In this document: one piece after another, positions 1-6,794 of the stretch | Position numbering within the stretch: position 1 is the first letter of the stretch | How the letters are laid out: each line of letters opens with the position of its first letter | From: an uncultured Chlorobiales bacterium | GTDB lineage: Bacteria > Bacteroidota > Chlorobiia > Chlorobiales > Thermochlorobacteraceae | Direction of reading: 5' to 3' | Assembly: GCA_938003965.1 (NCBI GenBank) | Contig: CALKXI010000115.1 | Coordinates: forward strand, 1 to 34,167 | DNA: 34,167 nt | Notes under the pieces: generated by a model | What the model was told of the DNA's origin: nothing | The model's input: the letters and a program-made list of their open reading frames with translations, nothing else | Database searches by the model: none | Translations under genes and position numbers: made by a program

Positions 1-98
1 ACAGTTTTCAAATACCTTGATTCTTCGCAAGCCAATCGGTGAAAGAACTTTCGTAGAGAAATCCTTAACTTGCGCCCTCAATTTTTTCAAATCCATCA
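1..98. other. Left-edge sequence upstream of purC; no gene identified
   Basis: No recognisable gene. One plus-strand frame runs from the window edge to a stop at 40-42 (ending ..DSSQANR) and could be the tail of an upstream gene, but 13 residues are too few to identify it. A short dyad GAAAG-AA-CTTTC lies at 41-52. No convincing promoter or Shine-Dalgarno sequence precedes purC. Confidence 0.3.
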
Positions 99-818
99 AT
101 GAGCAAAGGCACACTGCGCAAAGGCGAACTACTCTACGAAGGCAAAGCCAAAAAAGTCTTTGCCACCGACCACCCCGATTTAATCATTCAAGAATTTAAG
201 GACGACGCAACGGCATTCAACGCTCAAAAGAAAGGGCAAATCCACAACAAAGGTGTTATCAACAACGAACTTGCGTCGCATTTTTTTCAATACCTTGAAA
301 CCTTTGGAATCCAAACGCACTTCGTCGAAAAACTTTCGGAGCGAGAGATGGCATGCAAGCGGTTGGAGATTATCAAAATTGAAGTCGTCATGCGCAACAT
401 CGCCGCAGGCACATTGGTCAAACGATATGGGTTTGAAGAAGGCGTTGAACTGCCAATGCCCATTACCGAACTGTATCTCAAAAACGACGCGCTCGGCGAC
501 CCGCTCATCAACGACGACCATGCGGTGGTGCTCAACCTTGCTTCGCCCGAAGAAATTACTTTTCTCAAACAAACGGCTTGGAAAATCAATGCCATTTTAC
601 GCCAATACTTTTTAAGCAAAGGCTTGAAACTCGTCGACTTCAAGTTGGAATTCGGACGGCACAACGGGCTGATTTTGCTTGGCGATGAAATCAGCCCCGA
701 CACATGCCGACTGTGGGACAGAGATACCAACAAAAAACTCGATAAAGACCGATTTCGCTTCGATTTAGGAGAGGTAGAAGACGCTTATTGCGAAGTGCGA
801 AATCGCGTATTGGGATAA
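99..818 (+). CDS. purC: Phosphoribosylaminoimidazole-succinocarboxamide synthase (SAICAR synthetase)
   Basis: PurC joins CAIR and aspartate using ATP to give SAICAR in cytoplasmic de novo purine synthesis. The 239-residue protein has the usual bacterial single-domain length. Family signatures are visible in order: the N-terminal LLYEGKAKKVF strand-loop that binds ATP, the IEVVMRNIAAGTLVKRYG segment that matches the PurC signature, and DFKLEFGR followed by LGDEISPDTCRLWD near the C-terminus, which carries acidic metal- and ATP-binding residues. The ATG at 99 puts the conserved N-terminus about 13 residues in, as expected. There is no clear Shine-Dalgarno sequence. It heads a tight plus-strand run, with the DedA-family gene following after 10 bases. 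Identification is firm. Confidence 0.97.
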   Translation: MSKGTLRKGELLYEGKAKKVFATDHPDLIIQEFKDDATAFNAQKKGQIHNKGVINNELASHFFQYLETFGIQTHFVEKLSEREMACKRLEIIKIEVVMRNIAAGTLVKRYGFEEGVELPMPITELYLKNDALGDPLINDDHAVVLNLASPEEITFLKQTAWKINAILRQYFLSKGLKLVDFKLEFGRHNGLILLGDEISPDTCRLWDRDTNKKLDKDRFRFDLGEVEDAYCEVRNRVLG

Positions 819-828
819 CTCAATTCAC

Positions 829-1479
829 ATGCTCGAACAACTCATTGAATACGTAAAAACGCTCGACAGCACGGCAATTTATCTGTTTCTCTTTGTGATT
901 GCTTATCTCGAGAACGTCATTCCTCCGATTCCGGGCGACTTACCTGTTGCCTTTGTCGGCTCGCTGATTGCGTTCAACGACATTACATTTTTCGGGTGTG
1001 TGCTTTCGGCATCTGTGGGGTCGGTGTTAGGATTTTTCACGATGTATGGCGTTGGACACTTGATTGGATTTCGGCTCTATCGAGACGATGGTGGCACGGT
1101 GCGGCACAAGTGGGTAGAATTGACGAAAAAAATCTTTCCACCTGAACAAGTTAGCGTCTTCAAAGAGCAATTTGCACGCTATGGCTATTGGCTGATTACC
1201 GCAAATCGCTTTTTAGCAGGCTCGCGTGCGATTATTTCAATTGCGGCGGGAATGTCGCACCTGAACATCGCTGCTGTTCACTTGTGCGCACTCGTGAGTG
1301 CGATTTTGTGGAATATCTTGCTCGTTTATGGCGGCTATTTGCTCGGCTCAAATTGGGAAAAATTAGGGGAGTATCTTTCGGCTTACGGAACAGTTGTAAC
1401 GGTTATTATTCTGCTTATTATTGCGGTTTATATCGCGCTTGCGATTCGAAAACGGCGTCAACCGTCATCAAACTTGTAA
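829..1479 (+). CDS. DedA-family (SNARE-associated/VTT) integral membrane protein
   Basis: A 216-residue polytopic membrane protein of the DedA/VTT superfamily. Some members of this family flip undecaprenyl phosphate or phospholipids across the inner membrane. Signatures seen: an N-terminal helix ending ENVIPPIPGDLP, matching the E-x-x-x-P-x-P-G-(E/D) re-entrant motif, and NRFLAGSRAIISIAAGMS, matching the second motif F-x-R-x-x-P-(G/S)-x-R with Ala in place of the common Pro. Three or more further hydrophobic segments follow, with a basic tail RKRRQ at the cytoplasmic end. It sits between purC (10-base gap) and plsY (6-base gap), so it is probably cotranscribed with lipid synthesis. The exact substrate cannot be read from the sequence. 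Confidence 0.9.
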   Translation: MLEQLIEYVKTLDSTAIYLFLFVIAYLENVIPPIPGDLPVAFVGSLIAFNDITFFGCVLSASVGSVLGFFTMYGVGHLIGFRLYRDDGGTVRHKWVELTKKIFPPEQVSVFKEQFARYGYWLITANRFLAGSRAIISIAAGMSHLNIAAVHLCALVSAILWNILLVYGGYLLGSNWEKLGEYLSAYGTVVTVIILLIIAVYIALAIRKRRQPSSNL

Positions 1480-1485
1480 CTTCAC

Positions 1486-2058
1486 GTGTTGGATTTTTTG
1501 TATCTCGCGCTCGGCGCATATCTCCTCGGGTCAATTCCGTTTGCATTTCTTTTGGTGAAAGCCTTTGCAGGCAAAGACATTCGGCAGGAAGGTTCGGGCA
1601 ATGTGGGCGCGATGAACTCGTTTGGGGTAACGGGTTCAAAAGTGCTTGGAGTTGTCGTGATGCTGCTTGATGCTTTCAAAGGCGTTGCCGCAGTGCTTCT
1701 GGCAGTTCAGTATTTTGGCGATGAAGATGCTATCAAACAAACAGCAACATTTTTTGCGGTGCTTGGGCATTGCTATCCCATTTGGCTGAAATTTCACGGC
1801 GGCAGAGGCTTAGCGACGGCGGCAGGAGCGTGCCTGCTCTTCGTGCCGTCGCTCGTTGTGGCGTGGGGCATTGTTTGGGTGCTTGCATGGTTTTATTCCA
1901 AAAAACTTCACTTCTGCAACATCTCCGCCACATTTTGTGTGATGCTTATCGAGCCGATTTTCTTGCCTGTCAATTATTATCTTTTTCTTGTTTTGCTTGT
2001 AGGGTTAGTTCTGCTGCGCCACCGCGATGTCATGAAAGAAGCCTTCAAAGGCGGATAA
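1486..2058 (+). CDS. plsY: Acyl-phosphate:glycerol-3-phosphate acyltransferase PlsY
   Basis: PlsY is an inner-membrane enzyme that transfers an acyl group from acyl-phosphate to glycerol-3-phosphate, the first committed step of phospholipid synthesis. The 190-residue hydrophobic protein shows all three family motifs: LLGSIPFAFLL near residue 14, DIRQEGSGNVGAMNSFG at about 28-44, and GHCYPIWLKFHGGRGLATAAG at about 93-113, where the glycine-rich loop usually reads FKGGKG. The start is a GTG, and it gives the canonical N-terminus directly before the first helix. The gene begins 6 bases after the DedA-family stop and is followed by the transketolase half-gene after 21 bases. The usual partner plsX is not in the window. 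Confidence 0.96.
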   Translation: MLDFLYLALGAYLLGSIPFAFLLVKAFAGKDIRQEGSGNVGAMNSFGVTGSKVLGVVVMLLDAFKGVAAVLLAVQYFGDEDAIKQTATFFAVLGHCYPIWLKFHGGRGLATAAGACLLFVPSLVVAWGIVWVLAWFYSKKLHFCNISATFCVMLIEPIFLPVNYYLFLVLLVGLVLLRHRDVMKEAFKGG

Positions 2059-2079
2059 ACATAAAACGATAATTTCAAC

Positions 2080-2970
2080 ATGACCGAAACCGAAATTTAC
2101 GCGCCCCCTATCTTGGAGAGCACCGAAGACCTCAACGAAATGGCGCGACAAATCCGACGCGACATTATCCGAATGCTCACGATGGCGCAATCTGGACATA
2201 CGGGCGGCTCGCTTGGCATGGCGGATATTTTCACCGCACTCTATTTCAAAATTCTCAAACACAATCCGCAAACCTTTTGGGACGACCTCGACCAAGATTT
2301 TCTCTTTCTTTCCAACGGACACATTTCGCCGGTTTGGTATGCCACGCTGGCACGTGCAGGATACTTTCCGCTTGCTGAACTATCGACCTTTCGCAAAATC
2401 AATTCGCGCCTGCAAGGGCACCCTGCTACTGATACACACTTGCCCGGAATTCGCATGGCGTCAGGCTCGTTGGGACAAGGGCTTTCCGTTGCAGTCGGCG
2501 CAGCACTCGGATTTCGCTTGAACAAAAGCCCAAACTTCGTCTACTGTCTCATGGGTGATGGCGAGTGTCAAGAAGGACAAATTTGGGAAGCCGCAATGGC
2601 AGCGGCGCACCACAAGGTCGATAACCTCATCGGCATTGTCGACTGCAACAATCAACAAATCGACGGCGAAGTGCGAAAAGTCATGAGCATTGAACCCTTC
2701 GCCGATAAATGGAAAGCCTTTGGCTGGATTGTGTTGGGATGCAATGGTAACAACATAGAAGAGTTTTTGAACACGGTGCACCTTGCGCAGTCGCTTGCAC
2801 GCAAAGAAAAACCCGTCGTGATTTTAGCCAAAACCCTGATGGGCAAAGGCGTGTCATTCTTTGAAGGCACAATGCCCGATGGCACGAATTGGCACGGAAA
2901 GCCACCATCCAAAGAGCACGAAGCCAAAGCCTTGAACGAACTTCCGCCAACTCGATTCGGCGACTTTTAA
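2080..2970 (+). CDS. Transketolase, N-terminal (thiamine diphosphate PP-domain) subunit
   Basis: This protein corresponds to the N-terminal half of transketolase only (296 residues against about 650-680 for the full enzyme). It carries the thiamine-diphosphate pyrophosphate-binding domain: QSGHTGGSLG with the conserved His, the SGSLGQGLSVAVGAAL stretch, and MGDGECQEGQIWEA followed by CNNQQIDG, the GDG-x(n)-N metal/ThDP motif. The pyrimidine-binding and C-terminal domains are absent. Two-gene transketolases are known in archaea and some bacteria, but here the next gene is tgt rather than the C-half, so the partner must lie elsewhere. The stop overlaps the tgt start (TAATG), suggesting translational coupling. 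Nothing suggests a pseudogene: the frame is intact and ends at a natural domain boundary. Confidence 0.92.
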   Translation: MTETEIYAPPILESTEDLNEMARQIRRDIIRMLTMAQSGHTGGSLGMADIFTALYFKILKHNPQTFWDDLDQDFLFLSNGHISPVWYATLARAGYFPLAELSTFRKINSRLQGHPATDTHLPGIRMASGSLGQGLSVAVGAALGFRLNKSPNFVYCLMGDGECQEGQIWEAAMAAAHHKVDNLIGIVDCNNQQIDGEVRKVMSIEPFADKWKAFGWIVLGCNGNNIEEFLNTVHLAQSLARKEKPVVILAKTLMGKGVSFFEGTMPDGTNWHGKPPSKEHEAKALNELPPTRFGDF

Positions 2971-4103
2971 TGAAGTTTGAACTTCAAGCCACTGACACAC
3001 GCACATGCGCGCGCGCAGGAAAACTCACGCTGGCGCACGGTGAAGTCTTGACACCAGTGTTTATGCCGGTTGGCACGCGTGCTTCCGTCAAAGCCGTCGA
3101 GCAGCGCGAACTCTACGAAATGAATGCGCAAATCATTCTTGCCAACACCTATCACCTTTACCTGCGTCCAAATACCGAAACGCTCTACAAAGCAGGTGGC
3201 TTGCACAAGTTCATGAATTGGTCCCGTCCGATTCTCACCGATAGCGGTGGCTATCAAGTCTTTTCGCTTTCCGAACTGCGTCAAATCAGCGAAGAGGGCG
3301 TTGTGTTCAAATCGCATATCGACGGCTCAAAGCATTTCTTTACGCCTGAAAACGTGATTGAAACGCAACGCTTCATCGGAAGCGATGTGATGATGGTGCT
3401 GGACGAATGTCCGCCGCATGATGCCGAATTGGATTACCTTAAAAAATCAAATGACCTGACGATTCGTTGGGCAGAACGCGCAAAAGTTCATCTCGCGAAA
3501 ACAAAACCGCTTTACGGCTATGAGCAAACGCTGTTCGCCATTACACAAGGCGGCACCAATGAAGCCCTGCGCATTGAGTCGACGAAGCGGTTGGTCGAGA
3601 TGGATTTTGAAGGCTATGCGATTGGTGGACTTGCCGTCGGAGAGCCTGCCGAAGCAATGTATCGAATGATTGAAGCCTCTCACCCCTACTTGCCGCAACA
3701 CAAGCCACGCTACTTGATGGGCGTCGGCACACCTGAAAACATCTTGAACGCAATTGAACGCGGCGTCGATATGTTCGATTGCGTAATGCCAACGCGCGAA
3801 GGACGAAACGGACGCGTCTATACGCGAACAGGCACGCTCAATCTTCGCGCCGCGCGCTATACGCACGACTTTCGTCCGATTGATGAAGGCTTTGAGAACT
3901 ATGTTTGTCAAAATTTCTCCCGCGCCTACATTCGGCATCTGCTCAATGTCAATGAAATTCTCGGACTGCAGCTTTGTTCGCTTCACAACGTTTCGTTTTT
4001 CCTTTGGCTGACGAAAACTGCAAGAGAGAAAATTTTAAGCGGCACTTTCAACGATTGGAAAGAAGAATTTCTGGCAAGTTTCAGAGCCGATAAACATGCG
4101 TAA
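2970..4103 (+). CDS. tgt: Queuine/preQ1 tRNA-guanine transglycosylase with partly lost zinc site
   Basis: Tgt swaps guanine-34 of GUN-anticodon tRNAs for preQ1 in queuosine synthesis. The protein is 377 residues from the ATG that overlaps the preceding stop; an in-frame upstream extension from 2889 lies inside the transketolase gene and is not credible. Catalytic elements are present: LTDSGGYQVFSL with the general-base Asp, ITQGG, GGLAVGEP, and MFDCVMPTR with nucleophile D270. The canonical C-x-C-x2-C...H zinc site is incomplete. The stretch reads GFENYVCQNFSRAY, so the first two cysteines are F308 and N310, while C313 and H339 remain with the normal 26-residue spacing. As I recall, Bacteroidota Tgt proteins have lost the cysteines altogether; this one looks intermediate. 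Activity is still likely. Confidence 0.96.
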   Translation: MKFELQATDTRTCARAGKLTLAHGEVLTPVFMPVGTRASVKAVEQRELYEMNAQIILANTYHLYLRPNTETLYKAGGLHKFMNWSRPILTDSGGYQVFSLSELRQISEEGVVFKSHIDGSKHFFTPENVIETQRFIGSDVMMVLDECPPHDAELDYLKKSNDLTIRWAERAKVHLAKTKPLYGYEQTLFAITQGGTNEALRIESTKRLVEMDFEGYAIGGLAVGEPAEAMYRMIEASHPYLPQHKPRYLMGVGTPENILNAIERGVDMFDCVMPTREGRNGRVYTRTGTLNLRAARYTHDFRPIDEGFENYVCQNFSRAYIRHLLNVNEILGLQLCSLHNVSFFLWLTKTAREKILSGTFNDWKEEFLASFRADKHA

Positions 4104-4504
4104 AAACATTGGCTGTGCATAGTAGATGAATTGGGATGTCTCACGCTATTCAGAATGAACGGTGCTGAAAAAAGCAGGCTCGCAAGCGTATCTGCCTTGA
4201 CGCAGACGCGCATAGAAAAAGAATGGATGAAATTGATTATGATTGACCACGATGAACAATCACAGACACGACCAGTCAAAAGTGGAATAGAACTTTCTAT
4301 GTCCAAGCACTTACGATACGGGCATGTAGCAAATGCGCCTTAGCCAACTGAACTGTTCAGGCGATAGAAAGTTCGCAAAAGCACCCAGCCATTTTGAACA
4401 GCGACTTTACGCCAATGGTCGCAAGCAAGTTGTTCTCTTTTGCGTTATTCCGCTTCCTGACTGGTTGTCAGGTCAGCAAAATGGATTTCAATTTTCACGG
4501 TATA
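4104..4504. other. 401-base gene-free stretch before thrB with several inverted repeats
   Basis: No convincing gene is present: the open frames (for example 4131-4343) show no recognisable family and lack an obvious translation signal. The stretch contains four structured elements. A hairpin with an 8-bp stem and two-base bulge has arms 4186-4195 and 4202-4209. An 11-bp perfect inverted repeat has arms GAACTTTCTAT (4290-4300) and ATAGAAAGTTC (4364-4374). A palindrome CTGAAC-T-GTTCAG lies at 4348-4360. A 6-bp hairpin CCTGAC-TGGTT-GTCAGG lies at 4456-4472, shortly before thrB. It could be a structured leader, a small RNA or a decayed gene. I recognised no known riboswitch, T-box or threonine-rich leader peptide. 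Confidence 0.4.
4290..4374. repeat. 11-bp perfect inverted repeat enclosing a 13-bp palindrome
   Basis: Arms GAACTTTCTAT (4290-4300) and ATAGAAAGTTC (4364-4374) are exact reverse complements separated by 63 bases. The enclosed segment holds the separate palindrome CTGAACTGTTCAG (4348-4360), which has a one-base centre and therefore looks more like a protein-binding site than a hairpin. Confidence 0.45.
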
Positions 4505-5440
4505 ATGAAAGAAGTCAGGGCTTTTGCGCCAGCAACGGTTGCTAATGTCGCCGCAGGGTTTGATGTTTTAGGCTTCGCGCTTGACTCACCGGGCGACGAA
4601 CTGACAGCAACATTTTCCGACCAACCCGGCGTCAGAATTTCGCGCATCACAGGCGACGGCGGACGCTTGCCTCTCGATTCACACAAGAATACAGCGGGCG
4701 TTGCCGTTCATGCCTTGCTTAATCACATCGGCGAAACGCGCGGCATTGAACTTCTGCTCGATAAAAAAATGCCGCTGGGTTCTGGCTTGGGTTCAAGTGC
4801 GGCAAGTGCAGTTGTTGCAGTTGTCGCCGTCAATGCCTTGCTTGGCGAGCCACTTTCCAAACGCGACCTCTTGCCCTTTGCCTTAGAAGGCGAACGCATT
4901 GCTTGTGGCTCGGCTCACGCCGATAACGCCGCGCCTTCACTCTTGGGTGGCTTTGTCTTGATTCGCTCCTATACGCCGCTCGACATTGTGCCGCTTCCGA
5001 CGCCTGAAAAACTTCATGCAACCGTCGTTCATCCGCATATTGAAATTCAAACCAAAGACGCGCGCGGCATCTTGAAGCAACAAATCAGTTTGAGCAACGC
5101 CATTACACAGTGGGGCAACACAGCAGGATTAGTCGCAGGGATTTTGATGTCGGACTATGGCTTAATTTCGCGCTCACTTCAAGATGTGATTGTAGAGCCG
5201 ATTCGCTCAATTTTAATTCCAAAATTTTACGACCTCAAACGTGCCGCGCTCAATGCAGGGGCGTTGGGGTGTAGCATCTCGGGTTCTGGTCCGTCGCTCT
5301 TTGCGCTCTCCGATAGTACCGAAACCGCGCATGCTGTCGCCAAAGCCATGACGCTCGTTTTAGAGAACATTGGTATCGGAAGCGATGTGTTTGTTTCCAA
5401 AGTCAATCAAACGGGCGCGAAAGTTTTAAGCATTGCTTGA
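4505..5440 (+). CDS. thrB: Homoserine kinase
   Basis: ThrB phosphorylates homoserine to O-phosphohomoserine with ATP, the penultimate step of threonine synthesis in the cytoplasm. It is a GHMP-family kinase: N-terminal VRAFAPATVANVAAGFDVLGFAL, then the ATP-binding motif MPLGSGLGSSAASAVVAVVAVNALLG, then ERIACGSAHADNAAPSLLGGF, and the C-terminal motif GALGCSISGSGPSLFAL. The frame is open from 4394, but the ATG at 4505 gives the canonical MKEVRAFAPAT start and 311 residues, the usual family length; the ATG at 4481 is a less likely alternative. The gene is followed after 43 bases by thrC, so the two probably form a thrBC operon. The aspartokinase/homoserine dehydrogenase gene is not in the window. 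Confidence 0.96.
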   Translation: MKEVRAFAPATVANVAAGFDVLGFALDSPGDELTATFSDQPGVRISRITGDGGRLPLDSHKNTAGVAVHALLNHIGETRGIELLLDKKMPLGSGLGSSAASAVVAVVAVNALLGEPLSKRDLLPFALEGERIACGSAHADNAAPSLLGGFVLIRSYTPLDIVPLPTPEKLHATVVHPHIEIQTKDARGILKQQISLSNAITQWGNTAGLVAGILMSDYGLISRSLQDVIVEPIRSILIPKFYDLKRAALNAGALGCSISGSGPSLFALSDSTETAHAVAKAMTLVLENIGIGSDVFVSKVNQTGAKVLSIA

Positions 5441-5483
5441 ACGGCTGAGATGTGTCGTTTTACCATTTCATTTTTAATTGCTT

Positions 5484-6788
5484 ATGCGTCTTTACAGCAC
5501 GAACAATCCCAATAACATCGTTTCACTGCGCGACGCCGTCCTGCAAGGCTTGGCAAGCGACGGCGGACTTTTCTTCCCAACGAAGATACCTGTGCTTCCA
5601 CCTGATTTTTTTCGGCTCTCGCGCATTCGCTCGTTTCAAGAAATTGCACTTCAAGCGGCGCAATCGCTCTTTCAAGGCGCATTGCTCAACAGCGATTTGA
5701 AAACGATTATCGAGGAAGCGATTAACTTCGACGCGCCCCTTGTCCGCCTCGACGCTACGACACATGTGCTCGAACTTTTTCACGGCGAAACGCTCGCGTT
5801 CAAAGATTTTGGCGCACGATTCTTGGCGCGATTGATGAAGCACTATCTTCACGATTCCAAACAAGAAACCTTAATTCTCGTTGCCACATCAGGCGATACG
5901 GGCAGTGCCGTCGCTCATGGATTTTTTGGAATGGACGGCTTCAAAGTCTGCTTGCTTTATCCAAGTGGGAAAGTCAGCACGATTCAAGAGCAACAACTCA
6001 CCACAATCGGCGGCAATGTGATTGCACTCGAAGTGCAAGGCACCTTTGACGATTGCCAACGCTTTGTCAAGCAAGCCTTTCTCGATAGCGATTTACGCAA
6101 GCGGTTTCAGCTTTCTTCCGCCAATTCCATCAACATTGCGCGGCTCATTCCGCAGATGTTCTATTACCTTCGCGCGTATTCGCAGTTGCATCACAGCCTG
6201 CTTTCAAAGCCTCTCATCTTTTCCGTGCCGAGCGGAAACTTCGGCAACCTTACGGCAGGACTTTTCGCAAAGCGCATGGGCTTACCTGTTTCAAAATTTA
6301 TTGCCGCCACAAACCAAAACGACATTGTGCCAAAGTTTTTAGCCAGCGGTCAATTCGAGCCAAAGCCGTCAGTTCAAACGCTTTCAAATGCGATGGACGT
6401 TGGCAACCCCAGCAACTTTGCGCGTATGCTCGAACTTTATGGCTCAGTTGAAAAAATGCGTGAAGATATTTTCGGCGCAAGTTTTACCGACGCGGAAACA
6501 TTAGAAGGCATGCGCGAAATGTATTGCCGCTACGAATACATTGCAGAACCACATACAGCAATTGGGTATCTGGGATTAGAGCAATATCGAAGCGTTGTCG
6601 GTTACAACAATGTAGGAATTGTTTTAGCCACCGCCCATCCCGCAAAATTTCTGGATGCGATTACAGAAGCAGGCTTAAAAGCCCCTGCCATTCCTGAACG
6701 CTTGGCGCAAGCATTCAAAAAGTCGAAGCAGTCAACTTTGTTGCCGAATGATTTTTCCGCATTGAAGGCGTTTTTGATGTCGCTATAA
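5484..6788 (+). CDS. thrC: Threonine synthase
   Basis: ThrC converts O-phosphohomoserine to threonine using pyridoxal phosphate. The 434-residue protein is of the E. coli-like class: the N-terminus MRLYSTNNPN, GETLAFKDFGARFL with the Schiff-base lysine at K107 (the same number as in E. coli), LVATSGDTGSAVAHGF, and the phosphate-binding loop SGNFGNLTAGLFAK. The ATG at 5484 is preferred to the in-frame TTG at 5478 because it gives the standard N-terminus. It follows thrB on the same strand and converges on the ABC exporter gene, whose stop lies only 6 bases beyond, with no visible terminator between them. Confidence 0.97.
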   Translation: MRLYSTNNPNNIVSLRDAVLQGLASDGGLFFPTKIPVLPPDFFRLSRIRSFQEIALQAAQSLFQGALLNSDLKTIIEEAINFDAPLVRLDATTHVLELFHGETLAFKDFGARFLARLMKHYLHDSKQETLILVATSGDTGSAVAHGFFGMDGFKVCLLYPSGKVSTIQEQQLTTIGGNVIALEVQGTFDDCQRFVKQAFLDSDLRKRFQLSSANSINIARLIPQMFYYLRAYSQLHHSLLSKPLIFSVPSGNFGNLTAGLFAKRMGLPVSKFIAATNQNDIVPKFLASGQFEPKPSVQTLSNAMDVGNPSNFARMLELYGSVEKMREDIFGASFTDAETLEGMREMYCRYEYIAEPHTAIGYLGLEQYRSVVGYNNVGIVLATAHPAKFLDAITEAGLKAPAIPERLAQAFKKSKQSTLLPNDFSALKAFLMSL

Positions 6789-6794
6789 ATCGTA

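Noticed and set aside
1-98. Similarity of the left-edge sequence to an internal purC segment (about 280-340), possible partial duplication
   Set aside because: Only short words (TACCTTGA, ACTTTCG) are shared and the rest does not align; probably chance.
4131-4343. 70-codon open frame between tgt and thrB
   Set aside because: No similarity recognised, no Shine-Dalgarno and an ordinary random-frame composition; not called as a gene, though the region is reported as unexplained.
4456-4472. CCTGAC/GTCAGG hairpin as a threonine attenuator terminator
   Set aside because: No T-run follows and no Thr/Ile-rich leader peptide is present.
4394-4504. N-terminal extension of thrB
   Set aside because: Homoserine kinases begin at the KVRAFAPAT-like segment; the 37 extra residues include the hairpin region and add no family match.
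4501-4506. TATAAT sequence just before thrB
   Set aside because: It overlaps the start codon, and the nearest TTGTCA is 30 bases away, too far for a promoter.
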